From Hyaloperonospora brassicae (Eukaryota; Oomycota; Peronosporomycetes; Peronosporales; Peronosporaceae), in assembly GCA_947650285.1 (NCBI GenBank), contig CANTFL010001411.1, positions 124,001 to 188,000 on the forward strand: DNA of 64,000 nt, in the 5' to 3' direction. The position numbers and the translations under genes are program-made. The first letter of the stretch is position 1; each line of letters starts with the position of its first letter. Of this stretch, positions 54,740-64,000 are shown in pieces. The notes beneath the pieces were generated by a model, which was given only the letters and a program-made list of their open reading frames with translations, was not told where the DNA came from and did no database searches.

Positions 54740-54993
54740 TGTTGATGTGTGCACTGTCAATGCACGGTCAACAAAGCCAACTGTGATTTGCTACGCACAA
54801 GTGACAAGACAGCGATGATACGACAGGGTGTAAACGGTTCACGTGCAGTCTGATGATTCTAGAACTACCTTGAGTGTATGTTCTAGAATCCATCAAGATC
54901 AGGGAAAGCTACAAGGTAGAAGAAGATAACACGACGAGTAAGTTCATAGGAAAACTAATTCAATACACTTTCCAATTTTCCTTCGACATAACA
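54740..54993 (+). repeat. 5' LTR of copia-2 (254 bp)
   Basis: Begins TGTTGATGTGTGCACTG and ends CTTCGACATAACA; identical to 59,290-59,543 by eye. Confidence 0.95.
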
Positions 54994-55039
54994 GGTTATG
55001 AGCCCAAGAGCTTAAGGACCTCTGCCAGAAGCCAGTACG

Positions 55040-56218
55040 ATGAAGAAACCCGATGACCTGCTTGGAACAGACAACTACTTCCATTGGGAATTCAATATGA
55101 AGATGACACTTGCGAGGAAGGGCCTGCTAGAGCACATCTTGGAAGTGAAGTCGGAGCAGGAGATGACGGAGGATTGGAAGGTCAAGGACATGAAGGCGTT
55201 TGCTATTATTGCTCAAGGGATCGAAGTAAAGCATCAGACGAAGATCCGACATGCTCGCACTGCGAAGGAAGCATGGGAAACACTACGCGACTACTACAAC
55301 AAGACAAACCTTCAGAATCGAGTGGCACTGACACGTCGATTGCACGAATTTCGTATGGATGAGGGAGGCGACATGGTGAGCCACCTCGACCGTTTCGATG
55401 AACTTGTTTTGAGTATGGAGGCGGTGGGCGATACCATGGACGACGCACGCCAGATGACAGTTCTGCTGAGTAGCTTACCGGCAGAGTACGAGATGATTGT
55501 GTCCATCATTGAGAATTCCATGGGTGTGACGATGGTGGATGTGAAAGAAAAGCTGTTGAAGGAACACAAGAAGAAGCAGCAGCAAGAGGTCTCCGAAGGA
55601 GCTTTCCGCGTTGGTCGTGGAGGCCATAAACAGGATCGTGGTCGTGGAATGCGCAAACAACGTGGTGCAGAAGAGAGCTGGAAGAAGAAACAGCCGTTTC
55701 GTGGGAAGTGTCACCGCTGTAACAAGATCGGACACAAGCAGTTTGAGTGCCGATCTGCCACCAAGAATGATGGAAATGAAATGGCATTCACGGCCACAAA
55801 CGGATTAAAAAAAGGATGGTTGTTGGACAGCGGCGCCTCGTCACATATGACCCCAGCCGAAGAAGATTTCTTTGAGTACGAGAAATTGAGAGAAGCCATT
55901 CAAGTTCGCGTTGCCGATGGTGCGGTCATGAATGCAATTGGACGAGGAAGCATTCGATTTCGCTGTACGAATGGTACAGCAGTGACTGTGAATGAAGTAT
56001 TGCACATTCCAACGCTGGACAGACGACTACTAGCGGTGCCCAAGATCGTCCAGCGTGGGTACAACGTTCGATTCGGTGAAAAATACTGCGGTATCTACAA
56101 GGATAATGTGTTGATGATTTCTGCGAAGCGCATGAGAAGCGTGTACACTCTTGATGTGGAGTATGAGCACGCGATGTTGGTAGAACATGAAGACGCTGGT
56201 AACAAGTGGGAGCTGTGA
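55040..56218 (+). CDS. gag: Copia-2 Gag-protease part of polyprotein
   Basis: This 392-residue frame has a copia-type Gag (UBN2-like, with DNYFHWEFNMKMTLARKGLL and WETLRDYYNKTNLQNRVAL), a zinc knuckle (CHRCNKIGHKQFEC near residue 230) and an aspartic protease (WLLDSGASSHMTPAEEDFFE near 265). It ends NKWEL at a TGA (56,216-56,218). Downstream of this stop the same frame continues HARMGHISHNKFKK, the start of the GAG-pre-integrase domain, so the stop lies in the middle of the expected polyprotein. The start ATG at 55,040 is 47 bp after the LTR; an earlier ATG in the primer site runs only five codons. Confidence 0.88.
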   Translation: MKKPDDLLGTDNYFHWEFNMKMTLARKGLLEHILEVKSEQEMTEDWKVKDMKAFAIIAQGIEVKHQTKIRHARTAKEAWETLRDYYNKTNLQNRVALTRRLHEFRMDEGGDMVSHLDRFDELVLSMEAVGDTMDDARQMTVLLSSLPAEYEMIVSIIENSMGVTMVDVKEKLLKEHKKKQQQEVSEGAFRVGRGGHKQDRGRGMRKQRGAEESWKKKQPFRGKCHRCNKIGHKQFECRSATKNDGNEMAFTATNGLKKGWLLDSGASSHMTPAEEDFFEYEKLREAIQVRVADGAVMNAIGRGSIRFRCTNGTAVTVNEVLHIPTLDRRLLAVPKIVQRGYNVRFGEKYCGIYKDNVLMISAKRMRSVYTLDVEYEHAMLVEHEDAGNKWEL

Positions 56219-59200
56219 CATGCACGAATGGGTCACATTAGCCACAACAAGTTTAAAAAGAAAAAAGGAGGCTACGGAAGGACTACCGAATGTAGTACCT
56301 GACACGAACAAGAATTTGTGTGGAGGGTGTCTACAAGGGAAACTGTGTGTCGCGAGTTTTCCACAAGAGTCGAAGACAAAGACAACGGAGCCACTGCAGC
56401 TTATTCACTCTGACGTCATGGGCCCTATGAAGAACCCAACTCCTGGTGGGTCACGATACGTATTGTCTCTCGTGGACGATTTTTCAAGATTAGTGACTGT
56501 ATATTTTCTGAAGTCCAAGAGTGAAGTACTGTCGAAGTTCATTGAATTTCGGACCGAGATGGAGCAGCAGTGTGGATTTCGTATTAAGGCCATACGTACT
56601 GACAATGGCGGTGAATACAAAAACAAGAGGTTTGCTTCGTACTGCAAGAAACACGGCATCATCCATCAGAAGACAGTACCCTACAGTCCTCAACAAAACG
56701 GTGTTGCTGAACGGATGAACCGTACGATTGTTGAGACGGCCAGAAGCATGATGCATTACAAGCGGGTGGCAAAGAAGTGGTGGGCCGAAGCTGTGAATAC
56801 GGCGGTGTATTTACTTAACAGAACCACGAACTGCAATCACGAGGAGAAGACTCCTTTTGAACTGTGCTTTAAGACGAAGCCCGAAATTTCTCACCTACGT
56901 GTATTTGGTTCACTTGGATACGCACATATCGATGACTCAAAGCGCACGAAATTCGACGCGAAAGGGTTTCGCTGCATGCTGTTAGGATATGCAAGACACA
57001 CCAAGGGTTACAGGGTGCTTGATCTGGAGACTGGTACGATCAAGATCAGTCGTTCGATCGCGTTAGATGAACGTGAAGTTAGTAACATTTACGAAGACAA
57101 TCCGGTTGTACCACACCCGAAGATGATAATAATACGACAAGATGACGATGATGGAGATCAACCAAGTAACTTGCAACAAGATGGTGATGAAGATGTTGAA
57201 ATGGAAGAGCACGAAATTGTCGAAGATGTGGAGATGGAAGTACCGAGTTCTGACAATGACATCAGTAACACACCTTCGAGTGAGACAAGCAATCATTATC
57301 TTGCAAGAATTATGAACAACGAACAACATCAACACACTTCCCAAGTAATTCAACAAGGACCTCGTCACCAAGAACTCGAATTACACAATCCGCACGACTC
57401 TGGAGCGATGGTGTTCCGTCCACAACTTAAGCGTCGTTCCGGTCGCGAGCATCAGTATCGTGTTCTTACCGACGATGCCAGTGGGAGAAGTGAATCCGGA
57501 CCACGAGGAGGTGTTGATGAAATGCTACCAATTGAGCAACCTGTTCAGCTCTTGTTGGAAGACAATAACACTAGTACCACAACAGAAAACAGCATTGTGC
57601 CATACAATGAAAACCATGAAGCCAGTGGGAGTGAAGATGACGAACCTCCTTCCAAGCGATCGCGAATAAACAGCGATGTGGCATTGATAGCAGAAGTTGC
57701 CATGATAGCTCGTGATTTACCTGGCTCTTATGCGGAGGCAGTGAATGGACCTGACAGATACCAATGGATTAAAGCTATTGAGAATGAATTTGCGGCTCAT
57801 GAGCGTAACAAGACGTGGACACCAATTGTACGCAAGCCTGGAATGAAACCAATTGGATCGAAGTGGGTATGGGCTAAAAAGAGTGATGGTCGATACAAAG
57901 CACGACTTGTGGCGCTCGGATTCCTGCAACAATATGGTATCAACTTTTTCGAGACGTACGCGGTTGTCGCCAGTATGAACTCCATCAGGATGCTATTGTC
58001 GATTTGCTGCGCAGCAGGATATGTGATCGACCAGCTTGATGTTGATACGGCCTACCTGAATGCCGACCTACAAGAAGAAGTATACTTGTTACCACCCAAA
58101 GGGATGAAAATTGGCAGCGAGTTTGTACTTAAATTGAATCGCGCGCTTTACGGACTTAAGCAGGCTGCAAATGCCTGGAATAAGACGATTCACAATGCAT
58201 TACTGGAGATGGGATTTGTCGCGTGCGGTGCTGATCGATGCATATACAAGATAAAGGATGGTGAAGGCTGGGCGTACGTGTGCTTATACGTTGATGATAT
58301 GATTGTGGCTGCAAAAGAAGCAACCACGGTATGCAAGGTGAAAGAACAAATCTCTCAGCGGTTTCAAACCAAAGACCTTGGTCCAGTGAAGCACTTGCTT
58401 GGAATGGAAGTTATGTACGACCGAAAGAAGCGTGAGATGTTTATTTCGCAACAAAGATACATCGAGGAGACTGCAGACATGTTTGGACAGACTCAAGCCC
58501 GACCAACTGGTAACCCATGTGATCAGAGCATGAAACTGTCCAGCGCAAACAGTCCAAAGTCCGATGTCGAAAGACAAGCCATGAGTCGTACACCGTACCG
58601 CCAATTGCTGGGACGACTGCTGTTTATAGTGACCACGACCAGACCAGACGCAGCATTTCCTGTAAGCCAACTTGGACGATTTGCAGAAAACCCTGGCTCA
58701 CAACACTGGAAGGCACTGATCAAAGTGCTAAGATACCTCCGCTCGACGAGTGGTTTTGGATTACACTACAGTGTTGACAAACTACAGCAACAACTAACAG
58801 CGTATAGTGACGCCGATTGGGGAAACAGCTTGGACGACCGTCGATCGGTATCTGGTGTTTTGCTGGTGCTTAATGGAGGCCCTGTTATATTTAAGTCTAA
58901 GTACCAACGCACCGTTGCATTGAGTACTTCTGAGGCTGAATACATGGCGCTAAGCATGTGCACTCAAGACATACTATGGGCAAGGATGTTAATGGCTGAC
59001 CTCGGATTCGAGCAGAAGAATCCTACTGTCATCTACGAGGATAATCAAGGAGCCATTGCTCTCGCAACAAACCCAGGATACCATGCGCGGACTAAACACG
59101 TAGACATACGTCACCACTTTGTCCGAGAGAAAGTTCTGGCCGGTGATATAAAGGTGATATACAAGGAGACGGAACATCAACTTGCCGACATACTAACGAA

Positions 59201-59282
59201 TGCACTCGGCACCAAGCGATTCCAGTACCTCCGTGCCGGAATGGACATCAAGGTACGTGATGGATCCGAGCATCAACAGTGA
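56187..59282 (+). CDS. pol: Copia-2 integrase, RT and RNase H part of polyprotein
   Basis: This is a long open frame, +1 relative to the Gag part; it becomes collinear with the family only from about EGLPNVVPDTNKN (near 56,277). It includes the integrase zinc finger half (CGGCLQGKL), the catalytic core (HSDVMGPM, RTDNGGEYKNKRF, NGVAERMNR), the copia RT (GSKWVWAKKSDGRYKARLVA, QLDVDTAYLNADLQEEVYL, LYVDDMIVAAKE) and RNase H (AYSDADWGNS, STSEAEYMALS, YEDNQGAIAL). Catalytic residues look intact. The ATG at 56,187 is unlikely to be used. A single-base insertion near 56,275 (ACGGAAGG) explains the shift. About 1,000 residues, normal for the family from integrase on. Confidence 0.9.
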   Translation: MKTLVTSGSCDMHEWVTLATTSLKRKKEATEGLPNVVPDTNKNLCGGCLQGKLCVASFPQESKTKTTEPLQLIHSDVMGPMKNPTPGGSRYVLSLVDDFSRLVTVYFLKSKSEVLSKFIEFRTEMEQQCGFRIKAIRTDNGGEYKNKRFASYCKKHGIIHQKTVPYSPQQNGVAERMNRTIVETARSMMHYKRVAKKWWAEAVNTAVYLLNRTTNCNHEEKTPFELCFKTKPEISHLRVFGSLGYAHIDDSKRTKFDAKGFRCMLLGYARHTKGYRVLDLETGTIKISRSIALDEREVSNIYEDNPVVPHPKMIIIRQDDDDGDQPSNLQQDGDEDVEMEEHEIVEDVEMEVPSSDNDISNTPSSETSNHYLARIMNNEQHQHTSQVIQQGPRHQELELHNPHDSGAMVFRPQLKRRSGREHQYRVLTDDASGRSESGPRGGVDEMLPIEQPVQLLLEDNNTSTTTENSIVPYNENHEASGSEDDEPPSKRSRINSDVALIAEVAMIARDLPGSYAEAVNGPDRYQWIKAIENEFAAHERNKTWTPIVRKPGMKPIGSKWVWAKKSDGRYKARLVALGFLQQYGINFFETYAVVASMNSIRMLLSICCAAGYVIDQLDVDTAYLNADLQEEVYLLPPKGMKIGSEFVLKLNRALYGLKQAANAWNKTIHNALLEMGFVACGADRCIYKIKDGEGWAYVCLYVDDMIVAAKEATTVCKVKEQISQRFQTKDLGPVKHLLGMEVMYDRKKREMFISQQRYIEETADMFGQTQARPTGNPCDQSMKLSSANSPKSDVERQAMSRTPYRQLLGRLLFIVTTTRPDAAFPVSQLGRFAENPGSQHWKALIKVLRYLRSTSGFGLHYSVDKLQQQLTAYSDADWGNSLDDRRSVSGVLLVLNGGPVIFKSKYQRTVALSTSEAEYMALSMCTQDILWARMLMADLGFEQKNPTVIYEDNQGAIALATNPGYHARTKHVDIRHHFVREKVLAGDIKVIYKETEHQLADILTNALGTKRFQYLRAGMDIKVRDGSEHQQ

Positions 59283-59289
59283 GTGGGAG

Positions 59290-59543
59290 TGTTGATGTGT
59301 GCACTGTCAATGCACGGTCAACAAAGCCAACTGTGATTTGCTACGCACAAGTGACAAGACAGCGATGATACGACAGGGTGTAAACGGTTCACGTGCAGTC
59401 TGATGATTCTAGAACTACCTTGAGTGTATGTTCTAGAATCCATCAAGATCAGGGAAAGCTACAAGGTAGAAGAAGATAACACGACGAGTAAGTTCATAGG
59501 AAAACTAATTCAATACACTTTCCAATTTTCCTTCGACATAACA
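59290..59543 (+). repeat. 3' LTR of copia-2 (254 bp)
   Basis: Identical by eye to 54,740-54,993; followed by the duplicated AGGCC. Confidence 0.95.
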
Positions 59544-59889
59544 AGGCCAACATCGCATAATCTGACTCCGCATTGCTGGAAATTTGGCCTTGAATCTCCT
59601 CGAGATTGGCTCCGCACTCTCAAAGGGACGAGAGACCGTATCTGCTGTGCTACGGCCAACAACACACTGATACTTTCGCCGACATCTTCCATGGAGCTAC
59701 TATCGTTTCGATCCGCGTATCGCAGCACATTGTCTTCATACAACATCAACGACATCCTTTTTTGGCACCTGCGGAAAGCATACCGGTACGCTACAAATGT
59801 CGCACCACGTTCGCTGCTGTTGGAAGAAGTACCTCTCAAAAGAGAAGGGTTGTAGCGTTGTCTGCTACAAAGTCGGGCGCTGAGCCCAT

Positions 59890-60145
59890 CTCGTGCACAT
59901 TCCGCGCGGTCTAGCTTCGTGGACAGATCGATCGTAGTGCATTCCCACTCGGTCTGGCTTCGTGGACAGATCGCTCGTAGTGCATTACCACTCGGTCTGG
60001 CTTCGTGGACAGTCCTTTAGCAGTGCATTACCACGCGGTCAGGCTTCGTCGACAGATCGATAGTGTGTGCATTACCACGCGGTCAGGCTTCGTGGACAGA
60101 TCGATAGTGCGTGCAAGATCACGCGATCTGGCTTCGTGGACAGTG
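59890..60145. repeat. 43-44 bp tandem repeat, about six copies
   Basis: The marker CTTCGTGGACAG recurs at 59,915, 59,958, 60,001, 60,044 (as CTTCGTCGACAG), 60,088 and 60,132. Units also share TGCATTACCAC(T/G)CGGTC. Confidence 0.9.
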
Positions 60146-60154
60146 CTATCATTG

Positions 60155-60240
60155 CTGTCGTTGTCGTTGTCGTTGTCGTTGGTGTTTGTGTTTGTGTTGT
60201 TGTTGTTGGTAGTGGTTGGTAGTGGTTGTGTTGTTCGTAG
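60155..60240. repeat. GTCGTT/GTTGTT simple repeat
   Basis: Runs of TCGTTG, TGTTTG, TTGTTG and GGTAGTGGTT follow one another directly after the 43-44 bp array. This is low-complexity sequence. Confidence 0.8.
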
Positions 60241-62060
60241 TTACGTCCCTCGATAGCAACTCCTCATCGAGGCAACTAAACGTGTCCTTTTGTCGGTACA
60301 GACGAACCCATGCCTTACGTGTCCTCTGTTTCAAAAGACGCGTGTACGGTGATACAGAGACCATCAAACTGAGGCAAAGGACTCAGTTGGCGTCGGGTTC
60401 GATTGACATGTAGCATGAGAATCGACGGTCAGCCCTATGGACAAGAATTCCACAAGGATCCGCGACCAGCTATGTCATGGTTGGACAGCGGGTACTCTTT
60501 CGTGACATGACGTCTGCAACGAAGCTGTCGTGCTACGTAAAAACTCCTTTACCCAGCTTGCGAACTACGTGCACCATCTTTGCAAAATGGCTCGACAGCT
60601 GTCGATCCGCATGGGCTCATCACGACAAGACTAGCATCCCACTCCACTCCGCATCACCTGGTTGGTGCTAGCTGTAAGGTTTAGTGAGCTGGACATCCTG
60701 GAGGCAAAAAACGAAAAGTGCGTCACATACTTAAAAAAAAGTAGGCCAAAAGGTACAAAATGATACAAGAAATAAAACAAATGCACCACGCAGACGCGCC
60801 ACCCAATCCACCACACGCTCAGGGATAAAACAGATGCACGAATGATGCGGACGATACAGCCGAATGTACACATTTCTGGGATCATTCGTAAGAACCAATG
60901 CGTAGCTCAATGATTGTCTCCCTTCCCCACGAGTAATCGTTTCATTCTTTCCGTCGACGGTCATTTCCGAGAGAAGAATGGGGCGTTGACGTTTCAAGCG
61001 TAGTCCTATACTGGTAGCATTGTTCATCGTTTTCGGACTGTGTGGGCAAGTTGCTTCCGTTCAGTTGTTCGTGGTGTCGATCAGTTTTCTTCCATCACGT
61101 TGCTCCCGTAACGTTGCTCATATGACGTTGTTTCTATCACGTTGCTTCTATCAGCTACTTGTATCGCGCTGCCTCTATCTCGTTTATTGAGATCGAACGA
61201 TTTGACGGGATAGCTGTGCATGGCTGTCGCCTTGGCGGTCTTGTTGACGATTGGCGCGATGAGACAGCGCAGTGTCAAAATGGCGCTTGCAACATGCTGT
61301 AAACGATGAGCAATGTACGACCGAAGGCTGCATTAGACGACGGACGCAACAAAGCAACGAGAAGAGACAAGGTACTGGAGAGTTGACAAGGAGCTATAGG
61401 TAGGATGGCTGTGACCCCAAAGGCGTTCATGCAGAAGCTTGCGAACAGATGAAACGGGTCACATCAAGCACCCGATGCTGATGGAGCGTCATGGTTGTCA
61501 CAAGAGAAGCTGATATGAAGGAAGCGGTGTTGGTGTTGGTGTTGGTGTGGAAGTTGGCGTTGGCGTTAATCTGGAGATTGCTTCATGGATGCTGTGGAAT
61601 AAGATGCACAATTACGCGACACGGCAACAACACTATTGTTTCCTTCCACTGAAGGACAGGGTGCACACAAGGACACGCACCTTGGTCCTCTCGGTACACA
61701 GCGAACATGCAGCACAGCAACGCAGGTAGACCGACTGTTGTGCGAAGGAAGAGTGCAGCATACTTCATTTTGATACACTTCTCACATACTCGATTTGCCT
61801 GCGTTCGCACAATAAGGACCCTCGTGTATCCGAGTTTATGCATCCTGTGGAAACGGTATACTTGCGTATCAGCGACTTTTATCGTGCAACACGACGTCAT
61901 CAATAGTTACACAAGACCGAAAGGACGCCACCAAACCGGCAGGAACGCCAATCTCGTTCGAATGGCTATGACATCTGTATCACTCTCTATAAGCGACAAA
62001 ATCAATATCGTTCGATGTGGGCGAGGCGACGCATGTACATGGTCAAACGTACGGTCTACA

Positions 62061-63626
62061 TCACTGTTGTCTTTTGCTTTTCGTGATTCTTTGTGTAAGT
62101 ATGTTTACCTCGTTATATTTCGGGGGACATTTGTATATATTTTTGCAATTTGACGAGACGTACATACGCACACAAAGAATCATGAAAAGAAAATATATCA
62201 CTTTGCAAATATTTGGTGTCCGTTCATACTACAATCGCCTCTCTGGAGACCTCATTGGCATGCGATTGGTCATTCCACAGTTCTCGGACGTCTACCTGAA
62301 GCCATATCATGGGTAGTAGGATGGACGAGATCCATGATTTGGATCAAGCATATCGATCTTCGAGCAGGATCACCAACTTCAACGAGATCACAGGCTGCCG
62401 ATCGGCATATACACATCCCTCTGACCTGCTGACGCTGAGTGATGCTATCTGCTAACGGAAGGCTTTGTATGTTGTTAGCTAGTCCCGAGAATCAGTCACA
62501 GTGGCGAGCTGCTCGATTGTGTTGTATACCGGTGATACAGACGATGCGGTTGCATGAAAGACATCGGATCGTCCTTCGCAAAAGCGTTCAAGCTCACTCG
62601 ACATACCCGATGACATATAAGATTGAACGGTTCCTGATGCATGGACGACTACAATACTGACATACACAATCGAGTCAGGCATCTATCTCTTGGGCTCTTT
62701 GCACGTACCTTTGAGCGCCTCGCTCAATCGCCGATGAGAATTGACGTGCTCACGTAGTTCCTCAATAGCATTATGAAAGGTTGCTTCGACCCTAAACCGA
62801 GCACTCGAAGTACGTACGTAGGGGACGTGAACGGCCAACAGAAACTTGAAGACAGCAAGCACATGCGTATGTTGAGATCATCATGCGACTGGTTGTGACA
62901 AGATCATCAACCCAGTATTGTGTCGGTGGCAGTTTGCAGCTGGATTCGCACAAGCAGGACCCGAGATTGTGAGTACGTCATATGTAAAAGAGCCGTTTCA
63001 GTGTGTGCTGCAAAGTGTCACACAAGACAAGGCGGATCAGGCCGACTCGATATGAAGACACCTGGCTTTACGAGATCAAAGCCCATGGTAACTTGGATGC
63101 AATGAGGCGCTTCATCGCAAGCATCCGGCAAGCAGCCACCTTTTGACGTAGTGCGCTTTGACCAAGACGTAACAGCGTCATTCGATCCGAGTTATGAGTT
63201 CAGAATGAGGATGGGCTGACTGGCCAAGATGCCGGACACCGGAAGCACTGAAACGCGATGTGAATGGACTATATTAGCACATGAGTGGTCGCGTCTTACA
63301 CGTAATACGATGGTCGTCAAAGTAAAGCGAAGAGCCACAGCCGCGAATAGATGCGAGTTGACTCGTCTTCGAGTTGATGAGAGCTACAGGCTGCTGAGTT
63401 GGTGAGAGCTACAGCTGCTGCCATCGAGCTCTACTACGCGTCAAGGATAGAAGCGGAGGTTGCTTGCCAGGTATCAAGTGCTTGTCTCTCTTTGTCGCTA
63501 CTCTGGAGCCGAATCTGACTGGGACGACATGATGCCGACGTAAAGTCTCTTCGATAGCGGCATCTATGGCTGCTACCGCAATGTCTCAGCGCGCACTTTG
63601 TCAAGGTGAGGAGGGTGATGCTTTGA
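62061..63626. other. Gene-poor spacer
   Basis: No coding region with a recognisable domain, no LTR and no strong repeat was seen on either strand. Confidence 0.45.
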
Positions 63627-63908
63627 GATGAGAGCAAGACGTGCGCTTGTGTCCAACAGGTCTCGATTGTTTTGTCTCAATCGTCCAGTATCGATGAAAC
63701 GGGACTCACTGTTGCTCTTGGCATGTACAAAAGCATCTAAGGTGAAGACGCTCACGTTTCTCGAGGCGCTGCACAGCAGCAACGGCCTGTGTTCGCACGC
63801 ACGATATCAACAGCTCTTGCCGGAAGAAAAGAGTGATATTGTCAGACGTTGAGTAAGCACGAAATCGCTAGCACGTTTTCACATGATCCCTGTGTCAGGG
63901 CCTGTCGT
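63627..63908 (+). repeat. Dispersed repeat, copy 2 (partner 52,817-53,013)
   Basis: This is the longer copy. An open frame (63,628-63,852) through it encodes pieces such as TFLEALHSSNGLCSHARYQQ and PEEKSDIVRR that look protein-like, but the partner copy has lost the middle. It may be an exon of an old element or gene family that I do not recognise. Confidence 0.7.
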
Positions 63909-64000
63909 ATCCAGCCCTTTTACACTGACACTCCGATGAGTTGATGGACGTCATCATGCGCAGTACATCTGTCCTAAGCACGGTCTCGACCGCTGCCATG

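Larger units (their letters stand above)
54740..59543 (+). mobile_element. Copia-2: young Ty1/copia element, 4,804 bp
   Basis: LTRs of 254 bp (54,740-54,993 and 59,290-59,543) read identical. A perfect AGGCC target duplication flanks it (54,735-54,739 and 59,544-59,548). The primer site GGTTATGAGCCC follows the 5' LTR directly and pairs with the anticodon region of initiator tRNA-Met. A purine tract (GAGTGGGAG) precedes the 3' LTR. The single expected polyprotein is split by one stop and one frameshift near 56,216-56,280. Confidence 0.95.
59549..62060. repeat. Block X, right part
   Basis: It matches 24,620-26,719 and then 34,991-35,650 without a gap, so it shows block Y without gypsy-2. The junction near 61,415-61,430 (GGATGGCTGTGACCCC) is the unoccupied equivalent of the gypsy-2 site. 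No recognisable gene is seen. It carries a 43-44 bp tandem array (59,890-60,145) and a GTCGTT/GTTGTT simple repeat (60,155-60,240), both absent or much reduced in block Y. Confidence 0.8.

Noticed and set aside
1..64000. tRNA, rRNA or other structured RNA genes
   Set aside because: None recognised by eye; the many hairpins in gypsy-1 are part of the element and do not form tRNA-like folds that I could identify.

Overview
The window looks like an effector-rich, retrotransposon-rich part of an oomycete genome, most likely a Peronosporales plant pathogen (Phytophthora or downy mildew group). The support is short GT-AG introns of 66-120 nt in conserved genes, secreted RxLR/EER-type effector genes, and oomycete-style Ty3/gypsy and Ty1/copia elements. 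The species cannot be told from the sequence.

Layout. Positions 1-6,576 are the gene-bearing edge: the 3' part of a BDP1 (TFIIIB B'') gene with one in-frame intron, a convergent gene for a secreted protein with a GPI-anchor-like tail, and a two-exon TMEM41/VTT membrane protein. From 8.4 to 16.0 kb, a five-exon SFT2 vesicle-transport gene (10,537-11,467) sits between inverted repeats that carry two identical RxLR-like effector genes. On the right side the repeat is also a tandem duplication with a 2,324 bp period. A third effector (canonical RSLR plus EER) has been cut in two by a young, complete gypsy chromovirus at 16,179-24,156 (390 bp LTRs that read identical, 5 bp target duplication GAAAC).

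Right of this the sequence is a stack of nested elements. An old copy of a related gypsy lies at 26,720-34,990. A pogo/Tigger-like transposase remnant lies near 36-37 kb. Gag-like debris covers 37-41.5 kb. A dead minus-strand gypsy (42.2-46.7 plus 51.4-52.6 kb) is split by a dead copia (46,733-51,401). A fourth, broken effector lies at 54,022-54,429, and a young but defective copia at 54,740-59,543. The segments 24.2-26.7 + 35.0-35.65 kb and 54.0-54.7 + 59.5-62.06 kb are two copies of one ancestral block, each interrupted by different elements at different points.

Most unusual signals. (1) The young gypsy element is tiled from LTR to LTR with perfect short inverted repeats (stems mostly 7-13 bp, about one every 30 nt), including its coding regions; homologous LTR stems in its diverged relative differ in sequence but still pair. 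(2) Both gypsy copies carry a long antisense reading frame (487 codons in the young one) whose protein similarity is conserved. (3) gag and pol are joined by a textbook -1 frameshift signal, A_AAA_AAT plus a 9 bp stem. (4) The chromodomain lies in a different frame from pol, over the antisense frame.
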